Below, in pieces: positions 25,860 through 33,862 of a stretch of DNA of 64,000 nucleotides; within the stretch, counting starts at the first letter, position 1, and the number at the start of each line of letters is the position of its first letter. The notes beneath the pieces are model-generated. The model did no database searches. It had not been told where the DNA came from and saw only the letters and a list, made by a program, of their open reading frames with translations. Position numbers and translations under genes: made by a program. The stretch comes from Flavobacterium seoulense (GTDB lineage Bacteria; Bacteroidota; Bacteroidia; Flavobacteriales; Flavobacteriaceae): contig NZ_JNCA01000003.1 of NCBI RefSeq assembly GCF_000695795.1, positions 1 to 64,000 of the forward strand, in the 5' to 3' direction.

Positions 25860-26534
25860 ATGGCATTTATAAAACAATTAGAAACTGCTTTTCAAGAAAA
25901 CAGCAATGCGGAAAATGCTTTTGCTATGTCTAAATACATGAAAAACAAATTTCCTTTTTACGGCATAAAAACAACTGAAAGAAGATTGCTTTTTAAAATG
26001 ATTTGGAAACAAAACCAACAAGAAGTTGCAGAAAATACAAGAGCAATTGTTTTAGAACTTTATAAAAAAGAACAAAGAGAACTACATTATTGCGCTATCG
26101 AAATTCTAATAAAGGAACTCAAAGGAAAATATAAAAAGGAGGATATCAAACTTATTGAAAAACTCATTATTACAAATTCCTGGTGGGACAGCGTAGATAC
26201 CATTTCGAAATATATTTTAGGCGAATATTTATTAGTACATCCATTGGAAATAGAAAATACCATAGAGAATTTTTCAAATTCGGATAATCTGTGGCTCAAC
26301 CGAAGTGCCATTTTGTTTCAATTAGGCTATAAAAAACAAACCGATTTTGAATTATTAAAAGCACTTTCTATTCAACATCAATCGTCTACAGAATTTTTTA
26401 TTCAAAAGGCAATTGGATGGGCTTTACGCGAATATGCAAAAACAAATCCGGAAGCCGTGAAAAATTTTGTTTTAGTTAATAACTTAAAGCCTTTAAGCCG
26501 AAAAGAAGCCCTTAAAAATTTATCTTTTGCTTAA
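25860..26534 (+). CDS. AlkD-like DNA alkylation repair protein
   Basis: HEAT-like-repeat protein of the DNA alkylation repair family, which excises bulky or cationic alkylated bases without base flipping. Visible family features are YMKNKFPFYGIKTTERRLLF near the N-terminus, IEILIKELKG, the WWDSVDTISKYILGEYL block and IQKAIGWALREYAKTNPEAV. The length of 224 is normal. Start ATG lies 1 bp after the stop of the DUF479 gene, so translation is probably coupled. Confidence 0.9.
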   Translation: MAFIKQLETAFQENSNAENAFAMSKYMKNKFPFYGIKTTERRLLFKMIWKQNQQEVAENTRAIVLELYKKEQRELHYCAIEILIKELKGKYKKEDIKLIEKLIITNSWWDSVDTISKYILGEYLLVHPLEIENTIENFSNSDNLWLNRSAILFQLGYKKQTDFELLKALSIQHQSSTEFFIQKAIGWALREYAKTNPEAVKNFVLVNNLKPLSRKEALKNLSFA

Positions 26535-26568
26535 AATAGTAGTAATTTTGACCCTTTAAAATAGCAAA

Positions 26569-28353
26569 ATGTTCAAAAAATATATTTCTAAGTTAGACAC
26601 GATTATAGTATGGGCACAATCCATTTTGACTGGGAAACAATTTATTTTTCTATCCAGTGTTTTAGTTGGTATAAGTGCTGCATTTGCTGTAATTGTTTTA
26701 AAATCATTCGCCCACTGGGTTTTTCAATTTGCTACTTACATTAATGGAATTCTAAAACTGAGCTTCATCAATAGTATTCTGCCTATAGCAGGACTTTTAC
26801 TTACCGTTTTTGTAATCAAAAAAGTTTTGGGAGGCACTATTGAAAAAGGAACTTCTCAAATTTTGTATGCTGTTGCTAAAAAAGCCAGTATCATTCCTGA
26901 GAAACAAATGTATGCTCATATTATCACCAGTTCCTTAACGGTAGGTTTAGGAGGTTCTGCGGGTTTAGAAAGTCCTATTGTGGTTACAGGAGCGGCTTTT
27001 GGTTCTAATTATGCTCAAAAATACAAGCTAAGCTATAAAGACCGAACGTTGCTAATAGGTTGTGGCGTTTCTGCCGGAATTGGAGCTGCGTTTAACGCTC
27101 CTATTGCCGGAGTTTTATTTGCTATAGAATTTTTACTGGTTGATGTAAGTATATCAGCTTTCACTCCTATTATGATTTCTGCCGCTACAGGTGCTATTGT
27201 ATCAGCCATAACCCTAGACGAAACGGTTTTATTAAATTTCAAGCAACAACAGCTTTTTAATTATCATAATATTCCGTTTTACGTGCTGCTTGGGGTTTTA
27301 ACTGGTTTTATTTCTATTTATTACACCCGAAATTTCCAAAGGACAGAACATTTTTTTCACAGACTTAAATTAACTCCTTACAAAAAAGCACTCTTCGGTG
27401 CTTCTATTCTGGCAGTATTAATTTTTATTTTTCCAAAACTTTTTGGGGAAGGATATGAAAGTATCAAAATCTTAGCCGAAAGCCATCCTGAAGAAATTCT
27501 TGAAAACACCTTGTTTGAAAGTTTTAAAAATAACCGCTGGGTTTTACTTCTTTTTGTAGCTGCTACTATGATGCTTAAAGTTTTTGCTACTTCAATCACT
27601 TTAGGTTCAGGAGGAAACGGAGGAAATTTTGCTCCTTCTCTATTTGTAGGATCTTATGTTGGATTTGTTTTTTCAAAATTCATCAATTTTATTGGACTGT
27701 CTCATTTACCGGTAAGTAATTTTACCATGGTAGGAATGGCCGGAATTTTGAGTGGTTTATTTCACGCTCCTTTAACCGCCATTTTCCTTATTGCCGAAAT
27801 CACAGGCGGTTACAGCCTGATGGTTCCACTTATGATTGTTGCTTCTATTAGTTTTGCGATTTCTAAACGCTTTGAAAAACATTCGATGGATGTTAAAAAT
27901 CTCGCTCAAAAAGGTCATGTTTTCACCAATAATAAAGACACCAATGTGCTTTCGACATTGAACACCAACTCTATTATCCATACTGATTTTTTAACTCTTT
28001 CACCTGAGGAAAATCTTGAAAAATTAGTCGATTTAATTTCACATTCCAGCCAGTCAGTTTTTGCAGTAGTCGATAAGGAACAGCATCTTTTAGGTGTAAT
28101 TCATTTTAATGATATTCGCGAAATTATTTTCAACAAATACAGAGTAAAGTATACTTTAGTTAAAGATATTATGACCGCTCCATCCGATTTTATCTATCCA
28201 TTTCATAGCATGGAAGTTGTAATGAATAAATTCGAACAAACTAAAAGAACTTTTCTACCCGTTATCAAAGACGAAAAATACTTTGGTTTTATCTCAAAAT
28301 CGGAAGCTTTGGAAGCTTACAGAAGCAAATTAAAGTCGATGACGATTGAGTAA
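26569..28353 (+). CDS. CLC-family chloride channel/transporter with CBS domains
   Basis: Voltage-gated-type chloride channel or proton/chloride antiporter in the inner membrane. The membrane part (about 25-440) includes LGGSAGLESP with the gating glutamate at E134, and GSGGNGGNFAPSLFVGS, which supplies the second anion-binding loop. The first selectivity motif GSGIP is not obvious; the corresponding place reads LGGTIEKGTSQ. Two CBS domains follow (about 470-530 and 535-594; SVFAVVDKEQHLLGVIHFND and KDIMTAPSDF). A TAATTTTG -7-like box at 26543-26550 precedes the ATG. Channel versus antiporter is not decided. Confidence 0.9.
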   Translation: MFKKYISKLDTIIVWAQSILTGKQFIFLSSVLVGISAAFAVIVLKSFAHWVFQFATYINGILKLSFINSILPIAGLLLTVFVIKKVLGGTIEKGTSQILYAVAKKASIIPEKQMYAHIITSSLTVGLGGSAGLESPIVVTGAAFGSNYAQKYKLSYKDRTLLIGCGVSAGIGAAFNAPIAGVLFAIEFLLVDVSISAFTPIMISAATGAIVSAITLDETVLLNFKQQQLFNYHNIPFYVLLGVLTGFISIYYTRNFQRTEHFFHRLKLTPYKKALFGASILAVLIFIFPKLFGEGYESIKILAESHPEEILENTLFESFKNNRWVLLLFVAATMMLKVFATSITLGSGGNGGNFAPSLFVGSYVGFVFSKFINFIGLSHLPVSNFTMVGMAGILSGLFHAPLTAIFLIAEITGGYSLMVPLMIVASISFAISKRFEKHSMDVKNLAQKGHVFTNNKDTNVLSTLNTNSIIHTDFLTLSPEENLEKLVDLISHSSQSVFAVVDKEQHLLGVIHFNDIREIIFNKYRVKYTLVKDIMTAPSDFIYPFHSMEVVMNKFEQTKRTFLPVIKDEKYFGFISKSEALEAYRSKLKSMTIE

Positions 28354-28417
28354 AAATTTCATGCAGATTCACAAAGAATAATTCCAAAGGATCTTTTTTT
28401 TTCTTTTGACATAAATT

Positions 28418-28473
28418 CTCTGAGATACTCTGTGTTAACTTTGCGAATCTCTGCGAAACAAATAGTAACTTTG
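28418..28473 (+). repeat. Degenerate 10-11-bp periodic CTYTG repeat upstream of uvrA
   Basis: CTCTG or CTTTG recurs at 28418, 28428, 28439, 28449 and 28469, i.e. spaced 10, 11, 10 and 20 bp, mostly followed by AG, TG or CG. The last and third copies are embedded in TAACTTTG, which also scores as a -7 box. The preceding 60 bases contain fragments (GCAGATTCACAAAG) of similar style. Origin is unknown; it is not a CRISPR or coding repeat. Confidence 0.55.
28440..28473 (+). promoter_or_regulatory. Predicted uvrA promoter
   Basis: TTTG at 28440-28443, 22 nt, then TAACTTTG at 28466-28473. Because both elements lie inside the CTYTG repeat, chance similarity is possible. It places the transcript start about 20 nt before the ATG at 28501. 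Confidence 0.55.
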
Positions 28474-28500
28474 CGAGTATTCGGAATTTGCAAAAAAAAT

Positions 28501-31335
28501 ATGTTAGAAAAAGACAATACCATTGAAGTTTTAGGCGCTCGAGTTCATAATCTAAAAAATATAGACATTTCTATTCCAAGAGAGAAACTGGTAGTTATTA
28601 CAGGTCTTTCGGGTTCAGGGAAATCATCTTTGGCATTTGATACTATTTATGCCGAAGGTCAGCGACGTTATGTCGAAACTTTTTCGGCTTATGCAAGACA
28701 GTTCCTTGGCGGATTAGAACGTCCTGATGTAGATAAAATTGACGGATTGTCTCCGGTAATTGCCATCGAACAAAAAACAACTTCTAAAAGTCCACGATCA
28801 ACCGTGGGAACCATTACTGAAATTTATGATTTCCTGCGTTTGCTTTACGCACGTGGAGCTGATGCGTATAGTTATAATACGGGCGAAAAAATGGTTTCCT
28901 ATTCGGATGAGCAAATCAAAGATTTGATTATTCAGGATTTCACTAACAAACGTATCAACATTCTGGCTCCGGTTATTCGCGCCCGTAAAGGACATTATGG
29001 CGAATTATTCCAGCAAATTACTAAACAAGGCTTCCTGAAAGTCCGCGTTAATGGCGATATTCTAGATATTACTCCGGGAATGAAATTGGATCGTTATAAA
29101 ACCCATGATATCGAAATTGTCATAGATCGAATTGTAGTCGATGCATCTCCAGATAACGAGAAACGACTGAGCGAAAGTATCAATACTGCGATGCATCACG
29201 GTGAAAATGTATTGATGATTCTTGATCAGGATTCGAATGAAGTGCGATATTTCAGTCGAAATTTAATGTGTCCAAGTACCGGAATATCCTATCAAAATCC
29301 GGAACCTAATTTGTTTTCTTTCAATTCTCCAAAAGGAGCCTGCGAACATTGTAACGGACTTGGGACTGTCAATGAAATCAATGTTAAAAAGATTATTCCT
29401 AATCCAAAATTATCCATAAAAGCTGGCGGATTTTTACCTTTAGGTGAATACAAATCTTCCTGGATTTTTAAACAATTGGAAATAATTGGGCAAAAGTTTG
29501 ATTTTAAAATTACTGATTCGATAGAAACCATTTCAGAAGAAGCAATGGAAATGATTTTGAATGGCGGAAAAGAAAAATTCACTATCAATTCTAAAGATTT
29601 AGGTGTTGCCCGCGATTACAAAATAGATTTTGAAGGAATTGCCAATTTCATCAAAAACCAACACGATGAAAGCGGTTCAACAACTATTAAACGTTGGGCT
29701 AAAGATTTCATGGACGAAATAAAATGTCCGGTTTGCGAAGGTTCACGCTTAAAAAAAGAAGCTCTCTTCTTTAAAATAGACGAAAAAAATATTGCCGAAT
29801 TGTGCGCCATGGACATTTCTGATTTAACGAAATGGTTTCATGACTTAAATTCACATTTATCTGATAAACAAAAACGTATCGCCTCTGAAGTAATCAAAGA
29901 AATTAAGGACCGATTAGACTTTTTGATGAATGTAGGTTTAGATTATTTGGCTTTAAGCCGAAGTTCAAAATCACTTTCAGGTGGTGAAGCACAACGTATC
30001 CGATTAGCAACGCAAATTGGTTCGCAATTAGTGGGCGTACTTTATATTCTGGACGAACCAAGTATTGGTTTACACCAAAGAGACAATGAAAAATTGATTC
30101 GTTCTCTCGAACAGTTACGTGATATAGGAAATTCGGTTATTGTAGTTGAACACGACAAAGACATGATTGAAACTGCCGATTATGTGATTGATATTGGACC
30201 AAAAGCAGGGAAATATGGCGGCGAAATTATCAGCATTGGAACTCCATCCGAAACACTGAAATCCAATACCATTACAGCAAATTACCTCAATGGTAAAATG
30301 AAGTTTGATATTCCTAAAAAACGTCGTGAAGGAAATGGAAAAACACTTAAACTAACCGGGGCTACAGGAAATAATTTAAAAAATGTTTCTGTCGAATTTC
30401 CTTTGGGAAAAATGATTTGCGTTACAGGAGTTTCAGGAAGTGGAAAATCGACTTTGATTAATGAGACACTCTACCCTATTTTGAATGCTCATTATTTTAA
30501 CGGTGTCAAAAAACCACAGCCTTACAAAAAAATTGAAGGTTTAGAACATATTGATAAAGTTATTGATATTGACCAAAGCCCAATTGGAAGAACACCACGT
30601 TCTAATCCAGCAACTTATACCGATGTTTTTTCGGAAATCAGAAACCTGTTTACAATGACTTCGGAGAGTATGATTCGTGGTTATAAAGCAGGACGTTTTA
30701 GTTTTAACGTAAAAGGCGGACGCTGTGAAACCTGTCAGGGTTCTGGAGTTCGTACCATAGAAATGAACTTTTTACCTGATGTTTACGTCGAATGCGAAAG
30801 TTGTCAGGGAAAACGTTTCAACAGAGAAACTCTGGAAATTCGCTATAAAGGAAAATCTATTTCAGATGTTTTGGATATGACGGTGGATGAAGCCGTTCCT
30901 TTTTTCGAAAATATTCCTAAAATTTACCGTAAAGTAAAAACCATTCAGGATGTTGGTTTGGGTTATATCACACTGGGACAACAAAGTACAACGCTTTCTG
31001 GTGGCGAAGCACAACGTATAAAATTAGCCGGAGAATTATCTAAAAAAGATACCGGAAATACTTTCTATATCCTTGACGAACCTACAACAGGATTGCATTT
31101 TGAAGATATTCGTGTATTAATGGGGGTTATCAATAAATTAGTTGATAAAGGAAATACCATTTTAATTATCGAACACAATCTTGATGTAATTAAACTAGCT
31201 GATTACATCATTGACATTGGTCCCGAAGGAGGAAAAGGCGGCGGAACTGTCGTTGCAAAAGGTACTCCCGAGGAAATTATGAACAATAAAAAAAGCTATA
31301 CAGCTAAGTTCCTGAAGAAAGAATTAACGCAATAA
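28501..31335 (+). CDS. uvrA: UvrABC excinuclease subunit A
   Basis: DNA-damage-recognition ATPase of nucleotide excision repair. I start it at ATG 28501 (944 residues, opening [20 protein letters not shown]); an in-frame extension to 28432 would run through the promoter. Two ABC modules: Walker [10 protein letters not shown] and GVSGSGKST, signatures [12 protein letters not shown] and [12 protein letters not shown], Walker [12 protein letters not shown] and [11 protein letters not shown]. Zinc-binding cysteines lie in [24 protein letters not shown] and CESCQGKR. All parts are intact. The MepB gene follows after 11 bp. Confidence 0.97.
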   Translation: MLEKDNTIEVLGARVHNLKNIDISIPREKLVVITGLSGSGKSSLAFDTIYAEGQRRYVETFSAYARQFLGGLERPDVDKIDGLSPVIAIEQKTTSKSPRSTVGTITEIYDFLRLLYARGADAYSYNTGEKMVSYSDEQIKDLIIQDFTNKRINILAPVIRARKGHYGELFQQITKQGFLKVRVNGDILDITPGMKLDRYKTHDIEIVIDRIVVDASPDNEKRLSESINTAMHHGENVLMILDQDSNEVRYFSRNLMCPSTGISYQNPEPNLFSFNSPKGACEHCNGLGTVNEINVKKIIPNPKLSIKAGGFLPLGEYKSSWIFKQLEIIGQKFDFKITDSIETISEEAMEMILNGGKEKFTINSKDLGVARDYKIDFEGIANFIKNQHDESGSTTIKRWAKDFMDEIKCPVCEGSRLKKEALFFKIDEKNIAELCAMDISDLTKWFHDLNSHLSDKQKRIASEVIKEIKDRLDFLMNVGLDYLALSRSSKSLSGGEAQRIRLATQIGSQLVGVLYILDEPSIGLHQRDNEKLIRSLEQLRDIGNSVIVVEHDKDMIETADYVIDIGPKAGKYGGEIISIGTPSETLKSNTITANYLNGKMKFDIPKKRREGNGKTLKLTGATGNNLKNVSVEFPLGKMICVTGVSGSGKSTLINETLYPILNAHYFNGVKKPQPYKKIEGLEHIDKVIDIDQSPIGRTPRSNPATYTDVFSEIRNLFTMTSESMIRGYKAGRFSFNVKGGRCETCQGSGVRTIEMNFLPDVYVECESCQGKRFNRETLEIRYKGKSISDVLDMTVDEAVPFFENIPKIYRKVKTIQDVGLGYITLGQQSTTLSGGEAQRIKLAGELSKKDTGNTFYILDEPTTGLHFEDIRVLMGVINKLVDKGNTILIIEHNLDVIKLADYIIDIGPEGGKGGGTVVAKGTPEEIMNNKKSYTAKFLKKELTQ

Positions 31336-31346
31336 CAAACCATTTT

Positions 31347-31838
31347 ATGATTTCTATTCCTAACTTTTTATTAGAAACTAATTCAATTATTTTTAATAAA
31401 TTAGGAATAGAAATCAAAAGTGTTTCTTTAGAAAAAGAAAGCATAATTTATAATGCATGTCAACTAGTTCTAAATAACAGAAAAGTTCTTTTTAGAACCG
31501 CTAAAATCACTCCTACTAAAACTGGTCAGTTTGTGACTTTATGGAAAAGAATCCCTAATGGTTCTATTGCTCCTTTCGAAATAAATGATGATTTTGAATT
31601 AGTCATTATACAAACTAAAACTGAAAATCAGTTAGGTTATTTTGTATTCCCAAAAGCCATACTTATCGAAAGAGGTATCTTTTCAACCGATTCAAAAGAA
31701 GGTAAACGCGCCTTACGAGTTTATCCTTGCTGGGATCAGACTACCAATAAGCAAGCCCAAAAAACACAGCAATGGCAATTAGATTATTTTATAGAATTTC
31801 CTTTCGAAAACGATAAAATCAATTCTTTGTTTTTCTAA
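31347..31838 (+). CDS. MepB-family protein
   Basis: Small cytoplasmic protein of the MepB family, named after a gene beside the Staphylococcus aureus mepA efflux gene; its function is not known. Recognised from ACQLVLNNRKVLFRTAKITP, GQFVTLWKRIPNGSIAPFE, LGYFVFPKAILIERGI and the late block KGKRALRVYPCWD-like (EGKRALRVYPCWD). The 163 residues are complete. It begins 11 bp after uvrA and is probably co-transcribed, although the two have no known functional link. Confidence 0.82.
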   Translation: MISIPNFLLETNSIIFNKLGIEIKSVSLEKESIIYNACQLVLNNRKVLFRTAKITPTKTGQFVTLWKRIPNGSIAPFEINDDFELVIIQTKTENQLGYFVFPKAILIERGIFSTDSKEGKRALRVYPCWDQTTNKQAQKTQQWQLDYFIEFPFENDKINSLFF

Positions 31839-31974
31839 AACAGAAAACTTATTCCTCTGAAATAAAAGTAGTTATTTCTAATCTCTTTTTTTAATACATT
31901 TGGATTGAGTTATTGTAAAAACACTCTATTTCAAAGCAAACAACCAATTTCAATTAACCAAAACCATTCTAACC

Positions 31975-32856
31975 ATGAACAAAACTATTCTATTCTTATT
32001 ATTTCTGCTACAAACAAACATTCTTTTAGCACAATTACCTAAAGAAACTCCATTATTTCCTAACGGAATTAAAGATAATCCGATTGTTCACGAGCAAAAA
32101 GAAACTTATGGGGATTCAGTTGTAAAACAAGGTTCTTTATCTCAAAAAAATCGTGTCTTTAGCAATATTTCGGAACCAACTTATATGCTTTTTCCGGCTG
32201 CAGAAGCAAACAATAAACACATTGCAACGATTATTTTTCCCGGAGGTGGTTTCACCACTAATTGGGTCGATAAAGAAGGGACTGATTTAGCTTTATGGCT
32301 TTCGCAACAAGGAATTACTTGTATGGTTGTGAAATATAGAACCAATAAAAAAGATGCAAATGGTAAGTTTATCATCCCGATGGAAAAAGTCTATTTTGAA
32401 GAACTTAAAAAGGATGTAAATGCAAGTGTAATCACAATGATAGGATTAGCCGATAAATTAAAATTTGACAAAGACAAAATAGGCGTACTTGGTTTTTCAG
32501 CAGGTGGATTTATATCAGAATGGCTGACTTTTACATCTGTTAGCGAAAAAATGCCCTGGAAACCAGCTTTTGTAGGTTTAATTTATGCGGGCGATAAATT
32601 AAAATTACTTGAAAGCATAAAAGACAAATCAACTTTACCTCCGTTTTTTATGGCTATTGCCAGAGATGATAAAAAATGGACTTTAAAACGAGCGCTTCCG
32701 TTTTTATCTGCTATTGTAGCTGAAGTTGACAAATCAGAATTACATGTTTATTCTAAAGGAGATCATGGTTTTGGATTAGCGTATGACGAAGGACATTCTG
32801 TTGGTATGTGGAAAGACAGTTTTTATAACTGGCTTTTAGATATTTACAAAAAGTAA
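31975..32856 (+). CDS. Exported alpha/beta-hydrolase esterase (acetylxylan-esterase-like)
   Basis: Periplasmic or secreted carbohydrate-esterase-like hydrolase. Signal peptide 1-20 (ILLAQ). The oxyanion loop is PGGGFTTNW (about 89-97), the nucleophile S175 sits in GFSAGG, and the catalytic histidine is in GDHGFGLAY near residue 264. The layout resembles the acetylxylan or feruloyl esterases often annotated as endo-xylanase B-like. At 293 residues it is a single-domain enzyme. It stands alone with a TACATTTG box at 31895-31902 and a terminator downstream. It could serve the distant CAZyme operon, but nothing in the sequence proves that. Confidence 0.82.
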   Translation: MNKTILFLLFLLQTNILLAQLPKETPLFPNGIKDNPIVHEQKETYGDSVVKQGSLSQKNRVFSNISEPTYMLFPAAEANNKHIATIIFPGGGFTTNWVDKEGTDLALWLSQQGITCMVVKYRTNKKDANGKFIIPMEKVYFEELKKDVNASVITMIGLADKLKFDKDKIGVLGFSAGGFISEWLTFTSVSEKMPWKPAFVGLIYAGDKLKLLESIKDKSTLPPFFMAIARDDKKWTLKRALPFLSAIVAEVDKSELHVYSKGDHGFGLAYDEGHSVGMWKDSFYNWLLDIYKK

Positions 32857-32880
32857 ACTCAATCAGAAAATAAATCGTGA

Positions 32881-32924
32881 TGGTTAGTAAATTTGACATT
32901 CTTTTTTACTAGCCATTTTATTAT
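32881..32924 (+). terminator. Terminator after the esterase gene
   Basis: TGGTTAGTAAA (32881-32891) pairs with TTTACTAGCCA (32905-32915) with one G-T pair, followed by TTTTATTATT. The remaining 110 bp before the next gene are AT-rich without clear signals. Confidence 0.78.
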
Positions 32925-33038
32925 TATTTTATGAAAAATATAAACTCATTTTAAGCATTTTGTAAGTAAAAAATCTTATTTTAGTAAAAAAGCTACTTTA
33001 AAGTTCCTAAAAAAAGTAATAACAAAACGCCGAAGAAT

Positions 33039-33767
33039 ATGAGATTTAAAGATTTTGACAATGACGAAGAAAAAATAATTCAAGATAGCTTAAAACAAAA
33101 AACATGGAATGAAATTAGGACCAATGACAGTTGGGCAATTTTCAAAATCATGTCGGAATTTGTGAATGGTTATGAAAACATGGGACGTATTGGTCCTTGT
33201 GTTTCTATTTTTGGATCAGCGCGTACAAAACCTGAAGACAAATACTACCAACTTGCCGAAAAAATTGCTTTTAAAATCAGTAAAGCGGGTTATGGTGTTA
33301 TTACTGGTGGCGGACCCGGAATTATGGAAGCCGGTAATAAAGGAGCACATTTAGGTGGAGGAACTTCGGTAGGTTTGAACATCGAATTGCCTTTCGAGCA
33401 ACATTTTAATCCTTATATCGACCATGATAAAAACCTGAATTTTGATTACTTTTTTGTTCGAAAAGTAATGTTTGTCAAATACTCACAAGGTTTTGTGGTA
33501 ATGCCCGGAGGTTTTGGAACTTTAGACGAAATGTTTGAAGCTATCACGTTAATTCAAACTAAAAAAATTGCCCGTTTCCCTATCATACTTGTAGGAAGCA
33601 GTTATTGGACAGGGTTAATGGAATGGGTCAAAACTGTTCTTGTAGAACAAGAACAAACTGTGAGTCCAGACGATTTAAAATTAATTAAGATTGTTGATAA
33701 CGAAGACGAAGTTGTAGAAGTTTTAGATACTTTCTACAAAAAGTATACTTTAAAACCCAATTTTTAG
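33039..33767 (+). CDS. LOG-family (TIGR00730) Rossmann-fold protein
   Basis: Member of the LOG/lysine-decarboxylase-like family. Characterised members are cytokinin riboside monophosphate phosphoribohydrolases or nucleotide-5'-monophosphate nucleosidases. The two signature loops are present: GGGPGIMEAGNKGA and MPGGFGTLDEMFE, with the conserved R preceding (FVRKVMFVKY). An N-terminal extension of about 55 residues before SIFGSART is usual for the larger bacterial members. It is 242 residues long, with a terminator right after the stop. The natural substrate is probably a purine or pyrimidine monophosphate. Confidence 0.88.
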   Translation: MRFKDFDNDEEKIIQDSLKQKTWNEIRTNDSWAIFKIMSEFVNGYENMGRIGPCVSIFGSARTKPEDKYYQLAEKIAFKISKAGYGVITGGGPGIMEAGNKGAHLGGGTSVGLNIELPFEQHFNPYIDHDKNLNFDYFFVRKVMFVKYSQGFVVMPGGFGTLDEMFEAITLIQTKKIARFPIILVGSSYWTGLMEWVKTVLVEQEQTVSPDDLKLIKIVDNEDEVVEVLDTFYKKYTLKPNF

Positions 33768-33792
33768 AAAAGCTGTTTTTACAGCTTTTTTT
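33768..33792 (+). terminator. Terminator after the LOG-family gene
   Basis: AAAAGCTGT starts at the base after the TAG stop (33768-33776) and pairs with ACAGCTTTT (33781-33789), followed by further T residues. Confidence 0.85.
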
Positions 33793-33862
33793 TATGTCAA
33801 TATCCGTACGATGTAAGACAAAAAAATGTATCTTGTTTTACCTTTTAAAAACCTAAATCACA

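Noticed and set aside
28418..28473. CTYTG repeat as a CRISPR array
   Set aside because: Units are 5-8 bp at 10-11-bp steps without spacers, and no cas genes are present.
28432..28500. In-frame N-terminal extension of UvrA
   Set aside because: The extension is encoded by the repeat and promoter region and does not match UvrA; the ATG at 28501 gives the standard N-terminus.
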